A DNA stretch of 64,000 nt from Streptomyces massasporeus (GTDB lineage: Bacteria > Actinomycetota > Actinomycetes > Streptomycetales > Streptomycetaceae). Made by a program: the position numbers and the translations under genes. Positions 8,350 through 16,706 of this stretch are shown here, in pieces (within the stretch, counting starts at the first letter, position 1; the number at the start of each line of letters is the position of its first letter). The stretch lies in assembly GCF_014648995.1 (NCBI RefSeq), contig NZ_BMSE01000010.1:236842-300841 (forward strand), given 5' to 3'. The notes under the pieces were generated by a model. The model was given only the letters and a program-made list of their open reading frames with translations, was not told where the DNA came from and searched no databases.

Positions 8350-8440
8350 CTGAGGCCGGGTGGGTCCGGCAGCCCGGCGTAGCGGGGTGCCGCTGCGCCC
8401 ACCCGTGCCGCCCTTAGCGGCACGCATGCCGCAGCGACGG
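8350..8440. repeat. Dispersed intergenic repeat copy after birA
   Basis: This shares CTGAGGCCGGG, GGGTCCG, GGGGTGCCGCTGCGCCC and CACGCATGCC with the unit at 1458-1545. It contains a hairpin, GTGCCGC (8405-8411) with GCGGCAC (8417-8423). It starts two bases after the birA stop codon and may act as its transcription end. Two good copies in one 64-kb window suggest a common genomic repeat. Confidence 0.7.
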
Positions 8441-8535
8441 CCCCGGCTGAGCCTGACGGAGTGAGCTGGCGCACACCTGCCGTAGAGTTGAGGCCGGTCG
8501 ATACATGACCGTGACAGATCGGAAGGGCAACACGC

Positions 8536-9642
8536 GTGACCGTCGACGACTCGGGTTCCGGCGAGGACGCGCAGGGCGCCGACTCCGGCGAGGATCCGCT
8601 CGCCCTGCGCCTCGAAGGGCTCATCCTGGGCGCCGAGCGCCGCTACACCCCGTTTCAGGCGGCCCGCAGCGCCGGTGTCTCCATGGAACTGGCCTCCCGC
8701 TTCTGGCGGGCCATGGGCTTCGCCGACATCGGCCAGGCCAAGGCCCTCACGGAGGCCGACGTCCTCGCGCTGCGGCGCCTCGCCGGTCTCGTCGAGGCGG
8801 GGCTGCTGAGCGAGGCGATGGCCGTCCAGGTGGCCCGGTCCACGGGCCAGACCACCGCGCGGCTCGCCGAGTGGCAGATCGACTCCTTCCTGGAGGGGCT
8901 GACCGAGCCGCCCGAGCCGGGCATGACCCGCACCGAGGTCACGTACCCGATCGTCGAGCTGCTCCTGCCCGAGCTGGAGGAGTTCCTGGTCTACGTCTGG
9001 CGCCGCCAGCTCGCCGCTTCGGCCGGGCGGGTCGTGCAGGCGGCCGACGACGAGGAGATGGTCGACCGGCGTCTCGCCGTCGGCTTCGCCGACCTGGTCG
9101 GCTTCACGCGCCTGACCCGCCGCATGGAGGAGGAGGAGCTCGGCGAGCTCGTCGAGGCCTTCGAGACCACGGCCGCCGACCTGGTGGCGGCGAACGGCGG
9201 ACGGCTGATCAAGACCCTGGGCGACGAGGTGCTCTACGCCGCCGACGACGCGGGCACGGCCGCCGAGATCGCCCTGCGGCTGATCGAGACCATGGCGCAC
9301 GACGAGACGATGCCGGAGCTGCGCGTCGGCATGGCGTTCGGCACGGTGACCACCCGAATGGGTGATGTGTTCGGTACGACCGTCAACCTGGCCTCCCGGC
9401 TCACCTCGATAGCTCCGAAGGACGCCGTCCTCGTCGACACCGCCTTCGCCGAGGAGCTGATCCGTACGCAGGACGCCCCGGCCTCGGAGGCGGAGGCGGC
9501 CGAGGAGGCCGCCGCGGCGGAGAAGGAGGGCGAGGAGCCCCCGGTGTACCGCTTCGGGCTCCAGCCGATGTGGCAGCGGCCGGTGCGCGGCCTGGGTGTC
9601 GTGGAGCCGTGGCTGCTCACGCGCCGGGACGGGGCGCCGTAG
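8536..9642 (+). CDS. cya: Soluble class III adenylate cyclase
   Basis: The 368-residue cytoplasmic protein makes cAMP from ATP. Residues about 20-160 match the N-terminal adenylate-cyclase regulatory domain seen in pH-sensing mycobacterial cyclases. The class III catalytic domain follows at about 175-320, with metal-binding VGFADLVGFTRL and GGRLIKTLGDEVLY, and the VFGTTVNLASRL segment. There is no membrane helix. An acidic Ala/Glu-rich linker (about 318-335) precedes a conserved C-terminal tail. The GTG at 8536 has GGAAGGG eight bases upstream. In Streptomyces, cAMP from this enzyme acts through Crp on germination and secondary metabolism (known biology of the family). Confidence 0.93.
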   Translation: MTVDDSGSGEDAQGADSGEDPLALRLEGLILGAERRYTPFQAARSAGVSMELASRFWRAMGFADIGQAKALTEADVLALRRLAGLVEAGLLSEAMAVQVARSTGQTTARLAEWQIDSFLEGLTEPPEPGMTRTEVTYPIVELLLPELEEFLVYVWRRQLAASAGRVVQAADDEEMVDRRLAVGFADLVGFTRLTRRMEEEELGELVEAFETTAADLVAANGGRLIKTLGDEVLYAADDAGTAAEIALRLIETMAHDETMPELRVGMAFGTVTTRMGDVFGTTVNLASRLTSIAPKDAVLVDTAFAEELIRTQDAPASEAEAAEEAAAAEKEGEEPPVYRFGLQPMWQRPVRGLGVVEPWLLTRRDGAP

Positions 9643-9667
9643 CCGCTCGTCGGTTGTCCCTCGGCTG

Positions 9668-10345
9668 TCAGCGACCGCCCACCGGCGCGTCCACGCACAG
9701 GCCGATCACCGGTACGCACAGGCCCGGGTCGTGCGGCTTCTTCGGCTCCTCGGGCTGGGGCGCCGGGGCCGGTGTCGTGCGGCTCGGCGGGGCGGGCGGG
9801 GTCGGGGCGGGTCGCGGGGCGTCGCCGCTCCCCGAGGCCGTCGGCGCCGGGGCGGGGGCGTTCGGCGTGTCGGGGATGGTCGTGGACGTCGGACCGGCGG
9901 CTGTGACGGTCGCCGGGGTTCCGGTGGTGGCGGACGGGGACGGCCGCGCCCCCTTGGTGACCGGCGAGGGAGGCAGGGAGCCCAGGGCCGTGGGTGACGA
10001 CGGGCTCGCGTCGGGGACTGCCGGGAAGGTCGCGGCGGTCTGGGTGGCGTCGTCCGTGGCGGTGGTGACCGGGTCCGGGCGAGGGCCGGCCTCGACGGTG
10101 CCGGCGTCGGCGCCCGGGCCGGAGGTCAGACGCAGCAGGCTCAGGGCGCCCGCGGCGAGGGCGAGGCCGCCGGCGGCGAGCAGCACCTTGCGGGGCCGGG
10201 GCTTGCGGTGGCGGCCCCGGACGCGGGGAGGGAGGAGAGCGGCCTCGGCGGGGGCCGGCCCGTGGGGCGCGGGCAGCTCACGCCGGAGGGGTGCCGTGGC
10301 GGCCCTGGTGTCCCCTCGCGGCTTCGCCGTCGTGTTCGTCGTCAT
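9668..10345 (-). CDS. Pro/Thr-rich single-pass membrane protein, unknown
   Basis: This 225-residue protein has a basic cytoplasmic N-terminus with a Pro-rich, Arg/Lys segment (RGRHRKPRPRK), one membrane helix (VLLAAGGLALAAGALSLL), a long Pro/Ser/Thr/Ala-rich extracellular stalk and a short C-terminal head with two cysteines (GLCVPVIGLCVDAPVGG). It looks like a cell-wall-spanning protein with a small disulfide head. I chose the ATG at 10345 because GGGAGGG precedes it; a longer frame upstream is not convincing. No enzyme motif is present. It is convergent with the adenylate cyclase gene. Confidence 0.75.
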   Translation of the reverse strand: MTTNTTAKPRGDTRAATAPLRRELPAPHGPAPAEAALLPPRVRGRHRKPRPRKVLLAAGGLALAAGALSLLRLTSGPGADAGTVEAGPRPDPVTTATDDATQTAATFPAVPDASPSSPTALGSLPPSPVTKGARPSPSATTGTPATVTAAGPTSTTIPDTPNAPAPAPTASGSGDAPRPAPTPPAPPSRTTPAPAPQPEEPKKPHDPGLCVPVIGLCVDAPVGGR

Positions 10346-10552
10346 CACGGTCCCTCCCCGAAACGGCCCCTCCCCGAGGCACTCGCGCCCCCTGTGCGCC
10401 ATGGGGGACGCACGCTATGCGCTCCCATGGGCGGTTGGGTCGGAGTTGGGGTGATGTCACTCGAACGGGTGGGCGGGGGGTGGTGGGGGGAACCGGACCC
10501 GTCGGCCCTTTCGCGGGTGGGGTGCGGCTGCGATGATCTGAGCGTCGACCTT

Positions 10553-10568
10553 GTTAACCCGCGTTAAC
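10553..10568. promoter_or_regulatory. Putative AccR-type operator (GTTAA-N6-TTAAC) upstream of enoyl-CoA hydratase
   Basis: GTTAACCCGCGTTAAC is an inverted repeat ending one base before the ribosome-binding site of the enoyl-CoA hydratase gene (ATG 10580). The form GTTAA-N6-TTAAC equals, as I recall it, the box bound by AccR, a TetR-family repressor of short-chain acyl-CoA metabolism in S. avermitilis. A bound repressor here would block transcription or initiation directly. Confidence 0.6.
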
Positions 10569-10579
10569 CGGAGGGTGTC

Positions 10580-11380
10580 ATGAGTGAGGAACGGTTCGGG
10601 GAGTTCGTGCTGGTGCGGCGGCATGAGCAGGGGCATGTCGCGGAGCTCGTCCTCGACCGGCCCAAGGCCATGAACGCCGTGTCGACGGAGATGGCGCGGT
10701 CCGTCGCCGGGGCGTGTACGGCGCTGGGGGAGGACCGGGACGTCCGGGCGGTCGTCCTGACCTCGACGCATGAGCGGGCGTTCTGCGTCGGGGCCGATCT
10801 GAAGGAGCGGAACTCCTTCAGCGACGCTGATCTGCTGCGGCAGCGGCCGGTGACGCGGGCGGCGTACACCGGGGTGCTGGAGCTGCCGGTGCCGACGGTG
10901 GCGGCGGTGCACGGGTTCGCGCTCGGGGGCGGGTTCGAGCTGGCACTGGCCTGCGACGTGATCGTGGCGGACCGGACGGCGGTCGTGGGTCTGCCGGAGG
11001 TGTCGGTCGGGGTGATCCCCGGGGGCGGGGGCACACAGCTGCTGCCGCGGCGGGTCGGGGCGGCCCGGGCGGCCGAGCTGATCTTCTCCGCGCGGCGGGT
11101 GGAGGCCGTGGAGGCGGGCGAGTTGGGGCTGGTCGATCAGCTGGTGGACGAGGGGCGGGACCGGGAGGAGGCGCTGGCCCTGGCGGCGCGGATCGCCGGG
11201 AACTCCCCGGTGGGGCTGCGGGCGGCGAAGCGGGCGCTGCGGCTCGGGCAGGGGCTGGATCTGCGCGCCGGGCTGGAGGTCGAGGACGCGGCGTGGCGGA
11301 CCACGGCGTTCTCGGGGGACCGGGCGGAGGGCGTCGCGGCCTTCAACGAGCGGCGCAAGCCGCAGTGGCCGGGGGAGTAG
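10580..11380 (+). CDS. Enoyl-CoA hydratase/isomerase family protein
   Basis: The 266-residue crotonase-fold protein probably hydrates short 2-enoyl-CoAs in fatty acid or branched-chain amino acid breakdown. Signature segments are FCVGADLKER (oxyanion hole and CoA binding), AAVHGFALGGGFELALACD and LPEVSVGVIPGGGGTQLLPR, the last carrying both glutamate-position and second oxyanion elements. CGGAGGG lies a few bases before the ATG. It overlaps an acyl-CoA-type operator in its leader. In this core block it is next to acyl-CoA carboxylase genes, which fits a role in acyl-CoA homeostasis. Exact substrate is unknown. Confidence 0.92.
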   Translation: MSEERFGEFVLVRRHEQGHVAELVLDRPKAMNAVSTEMARSVAGACTALGEDRDVRAVVLTSTHERAFCVGADLKERNSFSDADLLRQRPVTRAAYTGVLELPVPTVAAVHGFALGGGFELALACDVIVADRTAVVGLPEVSVGVIPGGGGTQLLPRRVGAARAAELIFSARRVEAVEAGELGLVDQLVDEGRDREEALALAARIAGNSPVGLRAAKRALRLGQGLDLRAGLEVEDAAWRTTAFSGDRAEGVAAFNERRKPQWPGE

Positions 11381-11490
11381 GGGCCGGAGCGGACCCCGGT
11401 GGCAGCACGGAGCGGACCCCTGTGACAACAGTCGTCCCCGTTCGCGTCGTAAACAGGTCAGTCTGGCTGGAAACTCCCTAGCCTGGAGTG

Positions 11491-12642
11491 ATGGGTGAGG
11501 ACAGACGGCTGGCGGCCGTCGTCGCGTTGGCTCAGGGGATGGCGGCCGCGCACGGGTCGCGTGAGGCGTGGCGTGCCGCGGCCGCCGGGGCGTGCCGGGC
11601 GCTGGGTGGGAGTTTCGCCGCGCTGTCGGTCTGGGAGCGGGAGCTCGGACGGCTGAGGGTCCTCGTGAACGTCGGCGAGCTGGCCGAGGGCGAGGAGGAG
11701 TTTCCCGAGGACGAGGCCTACCCGGTGCACCAGTTCGCGGAGATCACCGAGTTCCTGCACGAGCAGTGGGCCGGGGGCGGGGAGCCCGACGCGTGGGTGG
11801 AGACCGCCGAGGGGCCCGCCGCCGGCCGGGAGCCCGGGTACTGCCATCAGCGGGTCGCCGCCCTGCGCCGCCGGGGCCGCGGCTGCTGTGTCGTCGCGCC
11901 CATCGTGCTGCACGGGCGGGCCTGGGGAGAGCTGTATGTCGCCCGGCCGGCCGGAGAGACCGTCTTCGGGCGGGGCGACGCCGACTTCGCCACGGTCCTG
12001 GCCTCCGTCGTGGCCGCCGGTATCGCCCAGACCGAGCGGCTGGAGGAGGCCCGGCGGCTCGCCTTCACCGACTCCCTCACCGGGCTGGCCAACCGCCGCG
12101 CCGTGGACGTGCGCCTGGAGCGGGCGATCGAGCGGCACCGCCGGGACGGCGCCGTCGTGAGTCTCGTCGTCTGCGATCTGAACGGGCTCAAGCGGGTCAA
12201 CGACACCCACGGGCACGCCGCCGGGGACCGGCTCCTGGAGCGGTTCGGGTCGGTGCTGTCGCTGTGCGGGGCCATGCTGCCGGGGGCGCTGGCCGCGCGG
12301 CTCGGCGGCGACGAGTTCTGTCTGCTCGCGGTCGGGCCGCCCGCCGACCAGGTCGTGAAGGCGGCGGGCGAACTGTGCCGCAGAGCAGCCGAGTTGGAGC
12401 TCGGGGACGGGGTGGCCTGCGGGGTCGCGTCCACCGAGGACCCGATCGGGCCGGTGCGCTCCGCCCGGCGGCTGTTCCGGCTCGCCGACGCCGCCCAGTA
12501 CCGGGCCAAGGCCGAGCGGGCGGACAGGCCGGTGGTGGCGGGCCGGGCCGGGCCAGACGATCCCGTACTGCGGCTCGCGGACGAGCCGTCCCGGGAGGAG
12601 GGCGGAGAGCGCCGGCGGTTCCGCGGTCGGCACGCGCCCTGA
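11491..12642 (+). CDS. cdgE: GAF-GGDEF diguanylate cyclase (CdgE-like)
   Basis: This 383-residue protein has an N-terminal GAF sensor (about 15-180, VVAPIVLHGRAWGELYVARP) and a GGDEF domain (about 190-350) with intact GGDEF at residues 272-276 and DSLTGLANRRA. It should make cyclic di-GMP, which controls the development regulator BldD in Streptomyces. The upstream inhibitory RxxD site is absent (the equivalent segment reads LPGALAAR), so product inhibition may be weak. No membrane helix is seen. Start could be GTG 11488 or ATG 11491; spacing to GGAG is poor for both. The CdgE name rests on remembered position and domain order. Confidence 0.88.
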   Translation: MGEDRRLAAVVALAQGMAAAHGSREAWRAAAAGACRALGGSFAALSVWERELGRLRVLVNVGELAEGEEEFPEDEAYPVHQFAEITEFLHEQWAGGGEPDAWVETAEGPAAGREPGYCHQRVAALRRRGRGCCVVAPIVLHGRAWGELYVARPAGETVFGRGDADFATVLASVVAAGIAQTERLEEARRLAFTDSLTGLANRRAVDVRLERAIERHRRDGAVVSLVVCDLNGLKRVNDTHGHAAGDRLLERFGSVLSLCGAMLPGALAARLGGDEFCLLAVGPPADQVVKAAGELCRRAAELELGDGVACGVASTEDPIGPVRSARRLFRLADAAQYRAKAERADRPVVAGRAGPDDPVLRLADEPSREEGGERRRFRGRHAP

Positions 12643-12753
12643 CCCCGGCCCTGGCGGTGTGACCGGTAACCGGCGGTGTGTGACGCATTCGGTAAGGGGT
12701 GAACGCCGCCCCCAGTGGTGACATCATCGAATTCACTGCGTACGCTCCTGAAT

Positions 12754-14298
12754 ATGGATATGCACACTGTGGTGGTGGGGACGTCCGGGGTGACCGCGTC
12801 CGACGTGCTCGCCGTGGCGCGCGGCGGCGCCCGCGTCGAGCTCTCCGAGGAGGCCGTGGCCGCCCTCGCCGCGGCCCGCGAGATCGTGGACGCGCTGGCG
12901 GCCAAGCCGGACCCCGTGTACGGCGTGAGCACCGGCTTCGGTGCCCTGGCGACCCGGCACATCAGCCCGGAGCTGCGCGCGCAGCTCCAGCGCAACATCG
13001 TCCGCTCGCACGCCGCCGGGATGGGCCCGGCCGTGGAGCGCGAAGTCGTCCGCGCCCTGATGTTCCTGCGGCTGAAGACCGTCTGCTCCGGGCACACCGG
13101 CGTCCGGCCCGAGGTCGCCCAGACCATGGCCGACCTCCTCAACGCCGGGATCACCCCCGTCGTGCACGAGTACGGCTCCCTCGGCTGCTCCGGCGACCTC
13201 GCGCCGCTGTCCCACTGCGCGCTGGCGCTCATGGGCGAGGGCGACGCCGAGGGCCCCGACGGTGTCGTACGCCCGGCCGCCGAACTCCTCGCCGCGCACG
13301 GCATCCAGCCGGTCGAACTGCGCGAGAAGGAGGGCCTCGCCCTCCTCAACGGCACCGACGGCATGCTCGGCATGCTGGTGATGGCCCTGGCCGACCTGGA
13401 GACGCTCTACCGGTCCGCCGACGTCACCGCCGCCCTGTCCCTGGAGGGCCTGCTCGGCACCGACAAGGTCCTCGCCCCCGAACTGCACGCCATCCGGCCC
13501 CACCCGGGGCAGGCCGCCAGCGCCGCCAACATGCTGGCCGTGCTGAAGGGGTCGGGGCTGACCGGGCACCACCAGGACGACGCCCCGCGCGTCCAGGACG
13601 CCTACTCGGTGCGCTGCGCCCCGCAGGTCGCCGGCGCCGGGCGGGACACCATGACGCACGCCCGGCTCGTCGCCGACCGCGAGCTGGCGGCCGCCGTGGA
13701 CAACCCCGTCGTGCTGCCCGACGGGCGCGTGGAGTCCAACGGCAACTTCCACGGGGCGCCCGTCGCCTACGTCCTGGACTTCCTCGCCATCGCCGCCGCC
13801 GACCTCGGCTCCATCGCGGAGCGGCGCACCGACCGGCTGCTCGACAAGAACCGCAGCCACGGCCTGCCGCCGTTCCTCGCCGACGACGCCGGTGTGGACT
13901 CGGGCCTGATGATCGCTCAGTACACGCAGGCCGCGCTGGTGAGCGAGCTGAAGCGGCTCGCCGTACCGGCGTCCGCCGACTCGATCCCGTCCTCCGCGAT
14001 GCAGGAGGACCACGTCTCGATGGGCTGGTCGGCGGCGCGCAAGCTGCGCACGGCCGTCGACAACCTCACCCGGGTGATCGCCATCGAGCTCTACGCCGCC
14101 ACGCGCGCCGTGGAGTTGCGCGAGGGCCTGGCCCCGGCGCCCGCGTCGCAGGCGGTCATCGACGCCGCACGGGAGGCGGGAGTCCAGGGCCCCGGGCCGG
14201 ACCGGTTCCTCGCGCCCGACCTCGCCGCGGCGGACGCGTTCGTGCGCGAGGGGCGGCTGCTGGCCGCGGTCGAGAAGGTCACCGGGCCGCTTCAGTAG
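12754..14298 (+). CDS. hutH: Histidine ammonia-lyase
   Basis: The 514-residue enzyme deaminates L-histidine to trans-urocanate, the first step of histidine use. It carries the family core YGVSTGFGALA, the SHAAGMG region, and SLGCSGDLAPLSH, where the MIO electrophile forms by self-cyclisation of Cys145-Ser146-Gly147. Most enzymes of the family have Ala-Ser-Gly; the Cys variant is known in Streptomyces enzymes such as that of S. griseus. I chose the ATG at 12754 (MDMHTVVVGTSG) because it matches family N-termini. No other hut gene is adjacent, as usual in streptomycetes. It is convergent with the LADTG-protein gene. Confidence 0.96.
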   Translation: MDMHTVVVGTSGVTASDVLAVARGGARVELSEEAVAALAAAREIVDALAAKPDPVYGVSTGFGALATRHISPELRAQLQRNIVRSHAAGMGPAVEREVVRALMFLRLKTVCSGHTGVRPEVAQTMADLLNAGITPVVHEYGSLGCSGDLAPLSHCALALMGEGDAEGPDGVVRPAAELLAAHGIQPVELREKEGLALLNGTDGMLGMLVMALADLETLYRSADVTAALSLEGLLGTDKVLAPELHAIRPHPGQAASAANMLAVLKGSGLTGHHQDDAPRVQDAYSVRCAPQVAGAGRDTMTHARLVADRELAAAVDNPVVLPDGRVESNGNFHGAPVAYVLDFLAIAAADLGSIAERRTDRLLDKNRSHGLPPFLADDAGVDSGLMIAQYTQAALVSELKRLAVPASADSIPSSAMQEDHVSMGWSAARKLRTAVDNLTRVIAIELYAATRAVELREGLAPAPASQAVIDAAREAGVQGPGPDRFLAPDLAAADAFVREGRLLAAVEKVTGPLQ

Positions 14299-14301
14299 GG
14301 C

Positions 14302-14334
14302 CGCGGGGGTCCCGTCGTCCGGCGGGGCCCCGCG
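14302..14334. terminator. Bidirectional hairpin between hutH and the LADTG protein gene
   Basis: CGCGGGG (14302-14308) pairs with CCCCGCG (14328-14334), with partial pairing inside. It lies between two convergent genes, so it can end transcription from both sides. Confidence 0.6.
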
Positions 14335-14344
14335 TCAACGGCCG

Positions 14345-14659
14345 TCAGAAACCGAGCCGTTCCCGGCGCACCGAGTACACGACGAACCCGGCGCCGAGCG
14401 TGAGGCAGAAGGTCCCGCCGATCACGTACGGCGTGCTGTCGAAGCTGCCGGTGTCGGCGAGGCGGGTGCCGGTGACGGAGGTGTCCGCGGTCGTCGCCGC
14501 GATCCGGGCCTGCTCCGTGACCTGCGGCGACGGGCTCGTCGAGACCGCGTCTCTCACCGGGGAGTCCGACGTCGCGTTGGCGGACGGAACGAACCACATG
14601 GCGCCCAGCAGGGACGCCGCGGCGGAGGCGGTCAGCAACGGGCGGCGAGCGGATGACAC
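14345..14659 (-). CDS. LADTG-motif cell-wall-anchored small protein
   Basis: This 104-residue protein begins with a signal peptide (about 1-29, ending SANA) and has a short Ser/Thr-rich mature part. Its C-terminal sorting signal is LADTG at residues 67-71, then a hydrophobic helix and the basic tail RRERLGF. LAxTG is the motif cut by class E sortases, which in Streptomyces anchor long chaplins. No sortase gene lies nearby. The GTG at 14659 is preceded by AAGGGG. The mature region is only about 40 residues, so it may be a wall-displayed peptide. Its function is unknown. Confidence 0.78.
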   Translation of the reverse strand: MSSARRPLLTASAAASLLGAMWFVPSANATSDSPVRDAVSTSPSPQVTEQARIAATTADTSVTGTRLADTGSFDSTPYVIGGTFCLTLGAGFVVYSVRRERLGF

Positions 14660-14768
14660 GGAATATCGATCCCCTTGTGACGTCGGCGAATTGGCCGTGT
14701 GGGGCGATGTTAGTGAAAGTCGCGGGTCACGGGAAAGTCACGGGTGGGCCTGGACGTACGCTCCCGCC

Positions 14769-15098
14769 ATGAGCACTCCAGAGACATCACGGTTTGTACG
14801 GCTTCGGGTGGAACTCGTTCTCGAGGTCGACGACGCGGACGCGGTCACCAAGTCCGCGCTGCGCCGGATCGCCGAGGAGGCGGACGTGCCGGCGGCGGAA
14901 CGAGCCCAGGCCGAGGGCGCTGTGACGGAAGACACCGCGGAGGCCCTCGCGTACCTCGTGGACCCGTTCGACCTGGTCAGCCAGGTGCCGGGGATCGATC
15001 TCCAGCAGGCCTCCTGGAGCAGTGAACGGATTGACTACGACCCCGATTCGCCGGACTGGGACCTCGACGAGGATGATGGCGACGACGGCAACGGCTGA
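14769..15098 (+). CDS. Conserved acidic hypothetical protein
   Basis: A 109-residue soluble protein starts MSTPETSRFVRLRVELVLEVDD, has a helical acidic middle with LAYLVDPFDLV, and ends with an Asp-rich tail. No catalytic motif or membrane helix is visible. The ATG at 14769 is the natural start; the same frame is open far upstream, but that part is a shadow of hutH. It lies between the divergent LADTG gene and the L,D-transpeptidase gene and is followed by a very strong hairpin terminator, so it is probably a single-gene unit. Function unknown. Confidence 0.8.
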   Translation: MSTPETSRFVRLRVELVLEVDDADAVTKSALRRIAEEADVPAAERAQAEGAVTEDTAEALAYLVDPFDLVSQVPGIDLQQASWSSERIDYDPDSPDWDLDEDDGDDGNG

Positions 15099-15114
15099 GC
15101 TGTCCGGGATTCGT

Positions 15115-15144
15115 GACCCCGGGCGGCAACCGCCGCCCGGGGTC
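15115..15144 (+). terminator. 13-bp-stem terminator hairpin
   Basis: GACCCCGGGCGGC (15115-15127) pairs perfectly with 15132-15144 around the loop AACC, followed by TTCG. It is placed 17 bases after the stop of the acidic hypothetical protein. Confidence 0.85.
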
Positions 15145-15273
15145 TTCGCGTCTCAAGCGACGCACCGACCGCACCCGTAACGACCGGCCCCGTCCGTCAC
15201 GGACGTGGTGATCCCCACACCTGCGCGACCTGGGGAACCGGACGAACCGGTCGTAGCGTTGAAAGTTCCGGAT

Positions 15274-15356
15274 GAGGACTCACGAGTCCTGGCGAGGACT
15301 CACGGGTCCCGACGGGGGCACTCAGGTTTTTGACGGGGACACTCGGGGTTTTGGGG
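15274..15356. repeat. Four imperfect 20-22-bp tandem repeats in the L,D-transpeptidase leader
   Basis: Units at 15274-15293, 15294-15313, 15314-15334 and 15335-15356 each carry GG(A/G)(C/G)-N1-ACTC or GGACTCAC-type cores followed by GTCC or TTTT. Units 1-2 and units 3-4 are the closer pairs. They end 28 bases before the transpeptidase start, so they lie in the promoter or 5' leader. Confidence 0.65.
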
Positions 15357-15383
15357 AAATCGGCAACGATGGAGAAGCGTGTG

Positions 15384-16634
15384 ATGACGGTCAGTAAGCG
15401 GCGCAAGGGCCTGACGGTCGCGTCCGCACTGCTCGGCGGAGTGCTGATGCTCTCGGCGTGTTCCGGAGGCGACGACAGTGCCTCCGGGGGCGACGGAGGC
15501 GACAGCTCCCAGTCGAAGGTCGACGAGGCCGCGGCGAAGAAGACCTCCGAGGCCCAGATCAAGATCACGCCCGAGGACGGCTCGGACAACGCCTCCATCA
15601 ACAACTCCGCCGCCGTCACCGTGAGCAAGGGCACGCTCACCGACGTGAAGATGACGACGTCGGAGGGCGCGGAGGTCAGCGGCCAGATATCCGCGGACAA
15701 GACCAGCTGGAAGCCGACCGCCCAGCTGGAGCGGTCCACCACCTACAAGCTGGCGGCCGAGGCGAAGGACTCCGACGGTCGCGTCGCCCACGAGAACGCC
15801 TCGTTCACCACGGTCTCCCCGTCCAACAGCTTCATCGGCAACTTCACGCCGGACGACGGCACCACCGTCGGCGTCGGCATGCCGGTCTCGATCAACTTCG
15901 ACAAGGCGATCACCAACAAGGCCGCGGTCCAGAAGGGCATCAAGGTCAGCACGACCGGCGGCCAGGAAGTCGCCTGCCACTGGTTCAACGCCAACCGCAT
16001 GGACTGCCGGCCCGAGGACTACTGGAAGGAAGGCTCCACCGTCACGCTGAAGCTCGCGCTCGACGGTGTCGAGGGAGCCAAGGGCGTCTTCGGCGTCCAG
16101 CAGAAGACGGTCACCTTCAAGATCGGCCGCAATCAGGTCTCGTACGTCGACGCGAAGACCAAGCAGATGAAGATCACGCAGGACGGCAAGACCGTCCGCA
16201 CGATCCCGATCTCCGCCGGCTCGCCCGAGAACAAGACCTACGAGGGCATCATGGTGATGTCCGAGAAGTTCAAGGAGACGCGCATGAACGGCGCGACCGT
16301 GGGCTTCACGGACGACGACGGCAAGGGCGAGTACGACATCAAGGACGTGCCGCACGCCATCCGCCTCTCCAGCTCGGGCACGTTCATCCACGGCAACTAC
16401 TGGGGCGCGAAGTCCATCTTCGGCAGCGTGAACACCAGCCACGGCTGCGTCGGCCTGCAGGACGCCAAGGGCGCCAACGACCCGAACACCCCGGGCGCGT
16501 GGTTCTTCAAGAACTCGATGCTCGGTGACGTGGTGGTCGTGGAGAACACCGGCGACAAGACGGTCGCGCCGGACAACGGCCTCAACGGCTGGAACATGGG
16601 CTGGGCCGACTGGAAGGCCGGTTCCGCGGTCTGA
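15384..16634 (+). CDS. Lipoprotein L,D-transpeptidase
   Basis: The 416-residue secreted lipoprotein forms 3-3 cross-links in peptidoglycan. The signal peptide ends in the lipobox LMLSAC with lipidated Cys26. Two immunoglobulin-like domains (about 55-145 and 150-250) precede the YkuD catalytic domain (about 250-390) with FIHGNYW (His336) and TSHGCVGL (Cys355). This layout matches mycobacterial LdtMt2-type enzymes. The ATG at 15384 has GGAG nine bases upstream; earlier in-frame ATGs (15369, 15330) are less likely. Tandem repeats lie in its leader, and a 25-bp perfect hairpin follows the gene. Confidence 0.94.
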   Translation: MTVSKRRKGLTVASALLGGVLMLSACSGGDDSASGGDGGDSSQSKVDEAAAKKTSEAQIKITPEDGSDNASINNSAAVTVSKGTLTDVKMTTSEGAEVSGQISADKTSWKPTAQLERSTTYKLAAEAKDSDGRVAHENASFTTVSPSNSFIGNFTPDDGTTVGVGMPVSINFDKAITNKAAVQKGIKVSTTGGQEVACHWFNANRMDCRPEDYWKEGSTVTLKLALDGVEGAKGVFGVQQKTVTFKIGRNQVSYVDAKTKQMKITQDGKTVRTIPISAGSPENKTYEGIMVMSEKFKETRMNGATVGFTDDDGKGEYDIKDVPHAIRLSSSGTFIHGNYWGAKSIFGSVNTSHGCVGLQDAKGANDPNTPGAWFFKNSMLGDVVVVENTGDKTVAPDNGLNGWNMGWADWKAGSAV

Positions 16635-16652
16635 CGATTCGCCGGCTCTCCT

Positions 16653-16706
16653 GACGAAAGGCCGCCGCCCACCCCGGACACCCGGGGTGGGCGGCGGCCT
16701 TTCGTC
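16653..16706 (+). terminator. Perfect 25-bp stem, 4-nt loop hairpin
   Basis: Arm 16653-16677 is the exact reverse complement of 16682-16706, around the loop ACAC. The right arm ends CCTTTCGTC. It begins 18 bases after the L,D-transpeptidase stop and overlaps the only in-frame GTG of the following ABC ATPase frame. It is the strongest hairpin in the window. Confidence 0.9.

Noticed and set aside
12699..14700. Long open frame on the plus strand across hutH
   Set aside because: Arg/Pro-rich shadow of hutH; only its last part, from 14769, is a real gene.
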